A stretch of 64,000 bases of DNA, from contig JAUJOR010000001.1 of NCBI GenBank assembly GCA_030447525.1, forward strand, positions 1-64,000, read 5' to 3'. The position numbers were made by a program, and so were the translations under genes. This DNA comes from Chloroflexota bacterium (GTDB lineage Bacteria > Chloroflexota > UBA11872 > UBA12225). The first letter of the stretch is position 1; every line of letters begins with the position of its first letter. Under the pieces are notes generated by a model that was given only the letters and a program-made list of their open reading frames with translations, searched no databases and was not told the origin of the DNA. Positions 56,408 to 64,000 of the stretch are shown piece after piece.

Positions 56408-58792
56408 ATGAATAGTGCGGTGCGCCGCACGGCCGCTGCCACCCTCGGCCGCTTGTCGCGGCCGCTCCATGCGGTCTACGCACTGCGTCGCCGGGACGCG
56501 AGTCACCGGGCGCGGGCCACCCAGTTCCTGTTCCGGCAGATGCATCGGCGCGGGCGGGCGTTCTGGCAGTGGTCAGCGCACGACTGGGGCGACGTGGTGG
56601 GCGCCACGGCCGCGGCCTTCGAGGCCGCCAACGGACCGGGCAGCGGCCGGAACGGGCTGCGGCCCCATCTGCTGGATGTGGCCTACCTCCTGTGTGGCTT
56701 CGAGGCCCTCGGGCCGCTCTGGACGGCGACCGCGTGGTACCCCATGGCGCGGGTCGTGTTTGGGGCCGACCTGCTCGACCGCCAGCTCGCGCGCCTCGAC
56801 GCCGTCCTCGCGGACGAGGGGTACGCCACCGGTCGCGGCTCCATGAAGCAGCGGCACCAGGCGCTCTCGTTCTTGCTCCTGGTCAACCGGAGCCCCTCCC
56901 TCGAGGATCTCTCTTGGGACGTCATGGACCGCGCCGCGACCATGGCCCCCCGCCGTGCCGCGAGCGTCTTGCTGGGCAAAGTCAGCGCGGCGGTCGTGAC
57001 GCTCGGCATCTTGGCGCCGCGTGGCAACGCCGTCCCGCGGGACCTCTTCCCGCCGGGGCCGCGCGACGGCGTCCCGGACGAGTGGTACGCCTGGTACCTC
57101 GCCTGGCGTGCCACCGGCGCCCGGGGCCTGGCGCCCCGCGTCGCGCGCAACTACGGCGGCTACATCCTGTACGCCGGGCGCTGGCTCGCCGCCCGCCACC
57201 CCGGGGCCATCTCGCCCGAGCGCTGGACCGAGGACCTGGCGCTGGCGCTGCGGGCGGCGGTGCTGGAGGAGACGAACGACGTCTTCGTCAGCCCGGCCGG
57301 CGCGCGCGACCTCCAGCGCCGGGGCCTGCTCGGCAGACGCCTCAGCCACGAGGCCATCTCCCAGTTCCTGGCGGCGCTCCGGCGCTTCTTCCGCGACCTG
57401 CAGACGAAAGCCCACGCCGTGGGCAACGTCCCGGCCCAGCGGTTGCCCCGGCGGTTCGCGCCGCGCGAGGCCCTGGCCACGCCGGAGCACGTGCAGCGGG
57501 CGCTGGCCGGCTCGGAACCCCGCGATATCGCCCTCCCCGTCTGGCAGCGCCTGGCCATCCAGGCGGCGCGCCTGACGCCGGACGACCTGGGGCCGACGCC
57601 CTACTGGCCCTTCGCCGCCGCCCAGGCGCTGGCCTTGCTCTGGGTCAGCACCGCCCGGCGCCCCAACGAACTCCTGCGGCTGCGCGTGGAGTGTGTGCGC
57701 AGCCAGTGGGAACCGGACATGCGCGACGACGCCGGCGAGCCCCTGCCGCCCGGCGCCGAGGTCGTCGGCGAGGAGCAGGGCACCGAGGTGCACTACCTGC
57801 ACATCCCTTCCTCGAAGTACGGTGGTCCGGGCTGGATCTGGATCCCCAGGTACACGGCCGAGGCCATCGCCCGCTGGCAGGCCGCGCGTGGGCCAGGGCG
57901 GTCGCCGCTGTTCGACCACAAAGACCGCCAGTTCGCCGAGCTGCTCTTCACCCACCGTGGCAAGCGGATGGGCGCCACCTTCCTCAACCGGCGCCTGATT
58001 CCCCTGCTGTGTGCCAAGGCCGGGGTCGAGCGCCGGGACGCGGAGGGCGCCTACACCGCGCACCGCGGGCGCAGCGCCCGCATCTCCATGCTGCACGCCT
58101 GCGGGCTGGAACTCGACGACCTGGCCGCCTATGCCATCCACAAGGACACCCGCACCATTAAGAAGTACGCCCGGCGCCACCCCATCCACCTGCACCGCCG
58201 GGTGGCCCAGGCGGACACCCTCTCGACCGTCATCGAGGGGCTCTACGACCCCGACGCGGCCCAGCGCGGTGCCCCGTCCGTGCGCTGGTTCCTCGGCTAC
58301 GACACCGAGGGTGCCCCCCAGTTCTGCGGCCTGCCGGCCCACCACACCTGCCCCCACCGGATGGAGTGCTCCCGCTGCGGCCTCTTCATCGGCGGCGACC
58401 GGGCGCGCTTGGTGCACGACGACCCGACCCTGCTCAAGGTCACGGCCGAGCTCCCCGTGACCGAGGCCCAGCGGCTCCTCACCGAGGGCCAACACGCCGC
58501 GGCCGAGCGGGCGCTGGTGGCGCTGCGCGAGGTGGCGCCGCCCGTCCCGCCCAGCGTGGCCTACCTGACGAACCCCGCCGGCTTGAGCGACGTCCGCCTC
58601 GAGGAGCTGGCCGCCCTCGGGACGACGGACGCCGCCGCCCAGCTGACCCTGGTCGCCGACGATCTCGTCGCCACCCTCGCCGAGCAGCCCGGCCAAGACG
58701 GCCGCAACGTCGCGCGCGCGCGCGCTCCCGCCGGCTCACCCGTGTACAGGAGCCTCCTCGAACGATGCAAGACCAAGCTGGACCAACGCTAG
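56408..58792 (+). CDS. Large tyrosine recombinase/phage-integrase-like protein (Tn554 TnpB-like)
   Basis: 794 residues, more than twice an ordinary integrase. Catalytic-domain motifs are about residues 405-600: STARRPNELLRLRVE (Arg), IPSSKYGGPGWIWIP (Lys), YTAHRGRSARISML (HxxR, read as HRGR), AIHKDTRTIKKYAR (nucleophile Tyr). A Cys-rich stretch CGLPAHHTCPHRMECSRCGL (about 640) looks zinc-binding. The N-terminal 400 residues are helical and specific to this long family. In Tn554, TnpA and TnpB work together in site-specific transposition. Confidence 0.82.
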   Translation: MNSAVRRTAAATLGRLSRPLHAVYALRRRDASHRARATQFLFRQMHRRGRAFWQWSAHDWGDVVGATAAAFEAANGPGSGRNGLRPHLLDVAYLLCGFEALGPLWTATAWYPMARVVFGADLLDRQLARLDAVLADEGYATGRGSMKQRHQALSFLLLVNRSPSLEDLSWDVMDRAATMAPRRAASVLLGKVSAAVVTLGILAPRGNAVPRDLFPPGPRDGVPDEWYAWYLAWRATGARGLAPRVARNYGGYILYAGRWLAARHPGAISPERWTEDLALALRAAVLEETNDVFVSPAGARDLQRRGLLGRRLSHEAISQFLAALRRFFRDLQTKAHAVGNVPAQRLPRRFAPREALATPEHVQRALAGSEPRDIALPVWQRLAIQAARLTPDDLGPTPYWPFAAAQALALLWVSTARRPNELLRLRVECVRSQWEPDMRDDAGEPLPPGAEVVGEEQGTEVHYLHIPSSKYGGPGWIWIPRYTAEAIARWQAARGPGRSPLFDHKDRQFAELLFTHRGKRMGATFLNRRLIPLLCAKAGVERRDAEGAYTAHRGRSARISMLHACGLELDDLAAYAIHKDTRTIKKYARRHPIHLHRRVAQADTLSTVIEGLYDPDAAQRGAPSVRWFLGYDTEGAPQFCGLPAHHTCPHRMECSRCGLFIGGDRARLVHDDPTLLKVTAELPVTEAQRLLTEGQHAAAERALVALREVAPPVPPSVAYLTNPAGLSDVRLEELAALGTTDAAAQLTLVADDLVATLAEQPGQDGRNVARARAPAGSPVYRSLLERCKTKLDQR

Positions 58793-59142
58793 CCCTCGGC
58801 GCTCATCCTGTATATTGCACGTCCAACCCGGCGGCCTGTGCGACGACCAACTCCATCGCTCTGCCCTCCTCCCTCGTGGCGACGGGGCGGTGGGAACGGC
58901 AGCCCAGGACTCGAACTCTAGGACACGTGCTCGGCGCTGCCCGCGCGAGCAGCGCTGGCAACACCACGTGGTGCGCGCGACTGCCGGGGGTCCGTCTAAT
59001 ATTCGGGCTTCCTGCACCAAGGAACGCCGACCTCTGGTCGCCCACCGCCTGCAGGTGCAGCGTACCGCAGCCCGCAGGCATTTTCATGCCGTGTGGCGGG
59101 GCTTTGCCCACAAACCACCGCTAGCGTGTAGGAACGTGGGGA

Positions 59143-59175
59143 ATTTGTGGTCAGACGGGGAAGTTGACCACAAAT
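59143..59175. repeat. 11-bp perfect inverted repeat
   Basis: ATTTGTGGTCA (59143-59153) and TGACCACAAAT (59165-59175) are perfect inverted copies with an 11-nt spacer. Candidate recombinase or operator site. Confidence 0.7.
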
Positions 59176-59260
59176 AGGGTGCGCCCGTCCGGAAGGGCTT
59201 TGCCCCAGACGTGGCACGTGCCCCGGATGCGCAGGGTTGCCCCAAAAGTAGGAAGCAGTA

Positions 59261-59305
59261 GGCACGCACAACGGCCGCTCCGATGGAGCGGCCGTTGTGC
59301 GTGCC
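59261..59305. terminator. 21-bp perfect inverted repeat, hairpin with GAT loop
   Basis: 59261-59281 and 59285-59305 are exact inverted copies separated by three bases (GAT). There is no T-run on either side, so it is not a classical intrinsic terminator. It lies between the recombinase module and the 3' end of the minus-strand protease operon; a bidirectional terminator, element end or binding site are all possible. Confidence 0.6.
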
Positions 59306-59333
59306 CCGGATGCCGCAGCGACGCGGGGTCCAG

Positions 59334-59597
59334 TTACCGAGTAGCGCGGCTTACGCGCCGCGCTCGTGTTGGCCTAACCGTGGAACGCAACACGATCACT
59401 TCCTCATCAGGAGTACCATCGGTCCCGCTGATCTGGCTCTGTCTCCGGTAGGTGTCGAATATCTCGGACAGTTGAGAAGCAACGCGGCGCGCCTCCTGCT
59501 CATCATCGACCAACGGCAGCGCCTCGATGTCGGAGAGTGAGATTTCTCCCCGCTTCAGGAGCAGGGCGGCTGCGAGCTTAGTCGCTACGTCCATCAT
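59334..59597 (-). CDS. Small hypothetical protein
   Basis: 87 residues, start ATGA-overlapping the stop of the upstream protease gene, so translationally coupled to it. The sequence MDVATKLAAALLLKRGEISL ... DIEALPLVDDEQEARRVASQL looks like a small helical, partly acidic protein with a basic Arg-rich tail. Not recognised. The coupling suggests it works with the Clp-fold protease. Confidence 0.65.
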   Translation of the reverse strand: MMDVATKLAAALLLKRGEISLSDIEALPLVDDEQEARRVASQLSEIFDTYRRQSQISGTDGTPDEEVIVLRSTVRPTRARRVSRATR

Positions 59598-60619
59598 GCA
59601 CGTACCTCCTCCTCTGACTCGTTGGGGGTTGCCAGACCGTTGCCTCGCAGGATGTCAAGGAGTTCGGGCGGAAGGTCGCCGAGTTCCTCCTTCATCTGGC
59701 GCTTCTTACGCTCCTTCAGCAACTCCCGCTTGCGCCGTTCCAATTGATGGATCGACCACGCCGCTTCCTCAGCCTCGCCACTGAGCAGTGACGCCTTGAG
59801 GCCAAATCCGTTGGCCTCCTCGCACAAGATGCACGCACCGTGCCCGGCATACCCCTCAGCCAAGCGTTCGGCGATGAGGCCGGCTTCTTCGGTGATCTGC
59901 TCAGCGACCTCCTTGACCCTCTCTTTCGGCACGCCCGCGAGCATCCGAGAAGACAGGAGCGTCGCCAGATACTCCTTGCTGACATTGAGCGTTTGCCGAA
60001 AGCTGCCGAGCGTCAGCGGAAACTGGAGCCTCTTGACGAGTGCATCGGCAAGCTCCTTCTTGTTTTCTTTGTACTGGTCGTTGATCAGTTCAAGCGTCCC
60101 CTTAATGTGGAGTGGAGAGAACTGCTCTAGCCGGTTCTCCAGGGGATTGAACTGGGTAATCTGTGGATCAAGTGGCCCTAACTCGGCGGCCGGAGTCATC
60201 AACACTTCATCACCGCCGCACACGAGTAGTGTGGCCGCACTCTTGGCAGTCCGAGGTACGACGAAGACAAGACGATCCTTCCCATAGCGACGAAACTGCA
60301 TCGCCAAGTTATACGCCGCATCGATATCGCCGCCGTAAGACGACAGTACAACGAGTAGCTTGTCGTTGCCCTTCGGAAACTTTTGGCGTAGTCCCTCGTA
60401 CACCTCGTCCACTAGATCATCATTGATACTCTTGCGTGTGGCGTACTGCAACAAGAGGAAGTAGGATAGGTCCCCGAGCAACTTCGCAAGGGCCGCCGCC
60501 TGCTGCTCCATGTCCGCATCGACCTGCTCGATCTTCTGCTCGATGTCGTCTTTGTCTTGGGCGGGCTTGGCCCGCGCTGCGGCAGCCTTACGTGCTGCCC
60601 CATTGACGATTGTAGCCAT
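59594..60619 (-). CDS. SDH-family Clp-fold serine proteinase (PF01972-like)
   Basis: 341 residues from the ATG at 60619, eleven bases after AAGGAGG; a frame from 60649 lacks such a site. An N-terminal coiled coil (KDDIEQKIEQVDADMEQQAA) precedes the crotonase/ClpP fold: LLVVLSSYGGDIDAAYNLAM, VVPRTAKSAATLLVCGGDEV with the presumed nucleophile Ser, and LGPLDPQI. A charged helical C-terminus (RRKRELLKERKKRQMKEEL) follows. Relatives are membrane-associated peptidases with no known partner. Middle gene of an XRE-protease-small-protein operon. Confidence 0.83.
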   Translation of the reverse strand: MATIVNGAARKAAAARAKPAQDKDDIEQKIEQVDADMEQQAAALAKLLGDLSYFLLLQYATRKSINDDLVDEVYEGLRQKFPKGNDKLLVVLSSYGGDIDAAYNLAMQFRRYGKDRLVFVVPRTAKSAATLLVCGGDEVLMTPAAELGPLDPQITQFNPLENRLEQFSPLHIKGTLELINDQYKENKKELADALVKRLQFPLTLGSFRQTLNVSKEYLATLLSSRMLAGVPKERVKEVAEQITEEAGLIAERLAEGYAGHGACILCEEANGFGLKASLLSGEAEEAAWSIHQLERRKRELLKERKKRQMKEELGDLPPELLDILRGNGLATPNESEEEVRA

Positions 60620-60653
60620 GTCGCCATTGCCCTCCTTGTCAGTACCCATACCG

Positions 60654-60863
60654 TCACGCTTCCTCTTTGGGCGGGATGAGGGGGCGGCGCCGCTCCGCCA
60701 AGCGTAGGAACTTCTGTAGCGTCGGCTCCCGCAGCGGATGTGGCTCTACCTCCCCCCGCTCCCACCGCGCCCACGTGTTGGCGCTCACCCCGGCCTTCGC
60801 GGCCGCCTGGGTCTGCGTCCACCGTAGATAGGCGCGGATGTACCGCAACTGCTCTGGCGTCAC
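60654..60863 (-). CDS. XRE-type helix-turn-helix regulator
   Basis: 69 residues from the GTG at 60863, with AAGGAGGGGCCT upstream; longer frames read through the operator. The HTH is LRWTQTQAAAKAGVSANTWARWERG, a Cro/CI-like fold consisting of little else. It probably binds the palindromes in the divergent promoter (60886-60904, 60945-60963) and so represses its own operon and the transposase gene opposite. Confidence 0.82.
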   Translation of the reverse strand: MTPEQLRYIRAYLRWTQTQAAAKAGVSANTWARWERGEVEPHPLREPTLQKFLRLAERRRPLIPPKEEA

Positions 60864-60885
60864 AGGCCCCTCCTTATCGCTACCC

Positions 60886-60904
60886 ACTATACACCGTGTA
60901 TGCC
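60886..60904. promoter_or_regulatory. Operator, imperfect palindrome (left)
   Basis: ACTATACA, spacer CCG, then TGTATGCC: the first half is identical to the perfect palindrome at 60945, the second half keeps five of eight bases. It lies 23 bp upstream of the regulator's GTG, overlapping its probable promoter. Confidence 0.65.
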
Positions 60905-60934
60905 AACTTGTATAGCCCCCAATCGGCCAGCTAC

Positions 60935-60963
60935 TTGACGGGGAACTATACATCGTGTATAGT
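60935..60963 (+). promoter_or_regulatory. Sigma70-type promoter with embedded palindromic operator
   Basis: TTGACG (60935-60940), 17-bp spacer, TATAGT (60958-60963), reading toward the transposase gene at 60987. The perfect palindrome ACTATACA-TCG-TGTATAGT (60945-60963) fills the spacer and covers the -10 box, so a bound repressor would block RNA polymerase directly. Confidence 0.8.
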
Positions 60964-60986
60964 CATGGCAGATAGGGAACACAAGA

Positions 60987-62273
60987 ATGGACGCGCGGGT
61001 CGTCAAGGGCCGGGAGATCGCCAGGACGATGAAGCTGCGGCAGCGCGGCAACACGTGGCTGGTGCCGTCGCAGACCGGCAAGGGCACGGGCTACGTCGTG
61101 GGGTACGACGGCGCACACTACACGTGCGACTGCCCCGACTTCGAGCACCGGCACGGCGTCCCCGGCACGGGCTACTGCAAGCACATCTACGCCGTCTGCG
61201 TGACCGTCATCCGAACGGAAGAAACGACCGCCACGGCGACCACGGAACCGGACGGCACCACCACTGTCACCGAGACCACAAAGAACACCAAGACGGTCGC
61301 GGTGCAGGCGACGAAGCGTCCGACGTACCCCCAGGTATGGCCCGCCTACAACGCGGCCCAGACTACCGAAAAGGCGACCTTCCTCCGACTACTGGCCGAC
61401 CTGTGCGCGGGCATCCCCGAGGCGCCGCGCACGGTGGGCCGCCCCAGGGTGCCCCTCGCAGACATGGTGTACGCCGCCTGCTTCAAGGTCTACTCCACCT
61501 TCAGCGGCCGGCGCTTCATGACGGACCTGAAGGACGCCCACGTCAAGGGCTACCTGACCAGGATGCTGCACTACAACACCATCGCCAAGTACCTGGAGAT
61601 GCCCGAACTCGCCCCGCTGCTGCAAGAACTCGTGACCGTCTCCAGTTTGCCCCTGAAGGCGGTAGAGACAGACTTCGCAGTAGACAGCTCAGGCTTTTCT
61701 ACCTGCCGCTACACCCGCTGGTTCGATACCAAGCACGGCGACGTGCCGATGGAGCGGCACTCATGGATGAAAGTCCACCTGATGTGCGGCGTCACGACCA
61801 ACGTCGTCACGTCCGTCGAAGTCACGGACGGCTACGCCGCCGACTCCCCCCGGTTCACGCCGCTGGTGTCCGCGACTGCCAAGCACTTCACGCTGCGTCA
61901 GGTGTCGGGTGACCTGGCGTACAGCAGCAAGCTCAACGTCGCCCACGTCGCCACGCTGGGCGCGGCGCCCTACATCCCCTTCAAAAGCAATGCGACGGGC
62001 GGCAGTGGGGCGATGACCATCTGGCGCCGCCTGTTCCACTACTACAGCCTGGAGCGCGATGCCTTCCTCGCCCAGTACCACAAGCGGTCGAACGTGGAAA
62101 CCACGTTCCACATGATTAAGGCCAAGTTCGGGGAGGCCCTACGGAGCAAGACGGAGGTAGCGCAGTTCAACGAGGCGCTGTGCAAGGTGCTCTGTCACAA
62201 CATCTGCTGTCTGATTCAGTCCATGCACGAACTAGGGATCGCGCCAACGTTCTGGGAGGCGCAGGCGGCCTAG
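60987..62273 (+). CDS. DDE transposase with N-terminal SWIM zinc finger
   Basis: 428 residues. N-terminal SWIM motif [20 protein letters not shown] followed by KHIYAV (CxCx(n)CxH). A Thr-rich linker (about residues 75-110) leads to an IS4/IS5-type DDE domain: FAVDSSGF (Asp), [12 protein letters not shown] (Asp) and [17 protein letters not shown] (Glu). No terminal repeats are visible close by. The gene is driven by the operator-controlled promoter at 60935 and its TAG stop shares CTAG with the convergent methyltransferase gene. Unusually well regulated for a transposase. Confidence 0.82.
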   Translation: MDARVVKGREIARTMKLRQRGNTWLVPSQTGKGTGYVVGYDGAHYTCDCPDFEHRHGVPGTGYCKHIYAVCVTVIRTEETTATATTEPDGTTTVTETTKNTKTVAVQATKRPTYPQVWPAYNAAQTTEKATFLRLLADLCAGIPEAPRTVGRPRVPLADMVYAACFKVYSTFSGRRFMTDLKDAHVKGYLTRMLHYNTIAKYLEMPELAPLLQELVTVSSLPLKAVETDFAVDSSGFSTCRYTRWFDTKHGDVPMERHSWMKVHLMCGVTTNVVTSVEVTDGYAADSPRFTPLVSATAKHFTLRQVSGDLAYSSKLNVAHVATLGAAPYIPFKSNATGGSGAMTIWRRLFHYYSLERDAFLAQYHKRSNVETTFHMIKAKFGEALRSKTEVAQFNEALCKVLCHNICCLIQSMHELGIAPTFWEAQAA

Positions 62274-63964
62274 GCGCCAGGGAAGGTAGGTAGCGCCACT
62301 TGCGCGGCGCCGACCTTTGCCTTTGGTGCCTTCTTGTACGTCACATTGGTCTGCGCGGCCGGCGGGTAGTCGATACGCTTCCCCGTCAGCAGGTCCGCAA
62401 CGGTCAAGAGTTGCACGCGCGGGTAGTTCTGTCCCCAGCCCGGCGAGTGGTAGAACTCCGCAGACGCCGCCGCGGCTCGCATGGGCTGCGTTGGTGGCTG
62501 TAAGGTGATGAGCACGCCGATGTCTGCGCCCTGGCTCTGGAGCACGCCGAGGAGGTCGCGCACGTGGTCAGGGCCAGTCTTGCCCCCTTTGACCGAGAGG
62601 ATGATCTGCTTCGTCTTGCCGTTCGGCCCCTGGTCGTGGAAGTACAGCCGCCCGTCGATGCCCTGGTCCGCGCCCTTCTTCTGGTACTGCTGAGCGGGGC
62701 GGGCGCCCACAAGCCCGAGCGCCCACCACTGGAACTGGTAGGGATTCTCACGGGCGAGGGGCGCCGCGCCGTCGAGGTCTACTGGCTCACCCACGACGGT
62801 GTACTGCGCGGCGTCGCCGTACCTGTCGCGCAAGCGGAGCTTGATAAGACTGATGGCGAGGTGGGTGATGTCGATGCCGATCCAGCGCCGTCCGAGCTTC
62901 TGTGCCGCCTCGATGGCGGTACCGCACCCGCAGAAGGGATCGAGCACCACGTCGCCGGGGTTACTGCTGGCCTGGATGATGCGCTCTAGCAGGGCCTGGG
63001 GTTTCTGAGTGGGATAGCCCATCCGTTCGGAGTGGGTACCCGAGAGCGACGAGATGTCGTCCCACACATCCTGCGCCGGGACGCCCTTCGACTCATCCAA
63101 GTAGAGCTTCTGGCGCGGATAGCCCGTGCGTGAATAGTAGAGGCGCCCCTCATCGTGTAGCCGTTGCATCGTCTGTTGGCTGTAACGCCACGCGCGCGTG
63201 TGTCCGTTCCACTCGTATACCGGGTTCCCCTTCGCTTCCCCCCCAGGACCGGTTAGGGGGGAAGTGGAGTAGCGCCGCCCCGTCCCCTCCTCAACGGTGC
63301 GGTACTCGCCGGCCACATAGGCCGGATCGAGCGGCGTGAACACTTGTTGCCAGGTCGGTGCCGCCCCCCGTACGTAGAACAGCAGAACATCGTGGACGCG
63401 CCCGTAGCGGCGTGACCCTTGGCCCACGTCGTTGTGCGTTCCGTAGCGCCGCCAAACGATTTCGTTTCTGAACTGAGCCGGCCCAAACACGGCGTCCAGC
63501 AGCAGCTTGAGGTAGTGGCTGGCCGTGGGGTCGCAGTGCAGGTATAGGCTCCCGGTCGGCTTGAGCACCCGGTGCAGCGCCACCAGCCGCGGCGCCATCA
63601 TGGCGAGGTAGGCCATCATGGCGCTGTCGCGCAGCAGCAGCCGGAACGCCTGCAACGCCTGGGAGATGGGGCCACCCGCCTGCACCGTCTCCTGGTAGGC
63701 GTGCGCCGCCTCTATGTCCCACTCCCAGGTGTCTTTGAACGCTTTGACCTGGGCCGGGGAGCGGGCGCCCCCTTGCTCCGCGAACAGCACGTTGTAGGTC
63801 GCGTTGCTGTTGAACGGCGGGTCGAGGTACACCAGGTCCACGGACTCGCGCCGGACGTACTCCTTGAGGACGAACAGGTTGTCCCCGTAGTACAGCGTGT
63901 TACCAGGCAGTTTGCCCCACTGCACCTGCCCCGCCCCGCCGCCGTCCCCGTTCTGTTGATCCAT
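62270..63964 (-). CDS. DNA methyltransferase fused to a PDDEXK (Mrr-like) domain
   Basis: 564 residues, ATG start. Beta-class (N6-adenine/N4-cytosine) methyltransferase order: [15 protein letters not shown] (motif IV, residues 46-60), [13 protein letters not shown], then [20 protein letters not shown] and [18 protein letters not shown] (motif I, about 340). Residues 400-515 look like a restriction-endonuclease-type domain: [25 protein letters not shown] (Asp) and IILSVKGGK (Lys). A single protein may therefore both modify and cut or sense DNA. It is complete within the window; anything upstream is outside. Confidence 0.87.
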   Translation of the reverse strand: MDQQNGDGGGAGQVQWGKLPGNTLYYGDNLFVLKEYVRRESVDLVYLDPPFNSNATYNVLFAEQGGARSPAQVKAFKDTWEWDIEAAHAYQETVQAGGPISQALQAFRLLLRDSAMMAYLAMMAPRLVALHRVLKPTGSLYLHCDPTASHYLKLLLDAVFGPAQFRNEIVWRRYGTHNDVGQGSRRYGRVHDVLLFYVRGAAPTWQQVFTPLDPAYVAGEYRTVEEGTGRRYSTSPLTGPGGEAKGNPVYEWNGHTRAWRYSQQTMQRLHDEGRLYYSRTGYPRQKLYLDESKGVPAQDVWDDISSLSGTHSERMGYPTQKPQALLERIIQASSNPGDVVLDPFCGCGTAIEAAQKLGRRWIGIDITHLAISLIKLRLRDRYGDAAQYTVVGEPVDLDGAAPLARENPYQFQWWALGLVGARPAQQYQKKGADQGIDGRLYFHDQGPNGKTKQIILSVKGGKTGPDHVRDLLGVLQSQGADIGVLITLQPPTQPMRAAAASAEFYHSPGWGQNYPRVQLLTVADLLTGKRIDYPPAAQTNVTYKKAPKAKVGAAQVALPTFPGA

Positions 63965-64000
63965 GCGCGGCCGCTATGCTAGCCGCCGCGTGGCCGTCGA

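Larger units (their letters stand above)
58793..59333. other. Noncoding region, probable right boundary of the recombinase module
   Basis: No gene recognised. It holds two strong inverted repeats (59143-59175 and 59261-59305) and a direct repeat CGTGCCCCGGATGC at 59217 and 59300 flanking the larger palindrome. No remainder of the ISL3 3' end was found here. Confidence 0.5.

Noticed and set aside
56573..58696. Minus-strand open frame (707 codons) opposite the large recombinase
   Set aside because: Antisense shadow of a GC-rich gene whose plus strand shows clear recombinase motifs.
58880..58945. Possible tRNA remnant on the minus strand (GTTCGAGTCC next to CGTTCCCA)
   Set aside because: The T-loop-like TTCGAGT is present but the flanking bases TAGAG and CCTGG do not pair, and no anticodon or D arm can be placed.

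Overview
The window is GC-rich DNA with many GTG starts, a caa3-type cytochrome oxidase (subunit II carrying a C-terminal cytochrome c domain, subunits I and III fused), tandem uronate/galactonate-type sugar-acid genes and secreted modular proteins with Thr/Pro linkers. This combination suggests a Chloroflexota bacterium, perhaps Thermomicrobia/Sphaerobacter-like. That placement is inference from gene content; no rRNA or tRNA gene was found.

Layout. 1-4.6 kb: caa3 oxidase genes behind an unusual symmetric array of GTGAAC motifs. 4.7-9.7 kb: a MITE-like element, a hypothetical protein, an AI-2E family transporter, a Gfo/Idh remnant, a methyltransferase and a VOC protein. 9.8-20.8 kb: a sugar-acid catabolism neighbourhood with two enolase-superfamily (galactonate dehydratase-like) enzymes, Fe-alcohol dehydrogenase, PHP-domain protein, beta-hydroxyacid dehydrogenase, TIM-barrel sugar isomerase and a uronate-dehydrogenase-like SDR, plus an S1-domain protein. 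21.0-27.6 kb: a first glycan cluster with two GT2 enzymes, a GT39-type/GH8 fusion and an anchored disordered protein.

27.7-38.7 kb: a chimeric, internally deleted second copy of an SDR/oligoendopeptidase F locus; a large secreted PQQ-sugar-dehydrogenase-like protein with two nearly identical PA14 domains; a second degenerate thermonuclease-like protein; and the parental pepF-thuA-SDR operon, whose pepF is itself frameshifted. Both copies share a diverged upstream region with CCTCAACCT direct repeats 22 bp apart.

38.7-53.4 kb: a second exopolysaccharide-type cluster with three GT2 enzymes, an AT-rich methyltransferase of foreign composition, a flippase, a secreted GH39-like hydrolase behind a c-di-GMP-I (GEMM) riboswitch, another methyltransferase and a polytopic membrane protein. 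It is peppered with IS701, IS66 and IS6 remnants. The riboswitch suggests part of this cluster answers to the biofilm second messenger.

53.5-64 kb: mobile and defence-like DNA. A decayed ISL3 transposase is cut off at its 3' end by a two-gene tyrosine-recombinase module (Tn554 TnpA/TnpB-like). Beyond two strong inverted repeats lies an XRE regulator / SDH-family Clp-fold protease / small-protein operon, divergent from a SWIM-DDE transposase across a promoter with a perfect palindromic operator. The window ends with a DNA methyltransferase fused to a PDDEXK/Mrr-like domain.

The best candidates for something undescribed are the symmetric GTGAAC array, the GT39-GH8 fusion, the riboswitch-linked glycan cluster, the chimeric duplicated locus with its conserved upstream repeats, and the palindrome-controlled protease operon.
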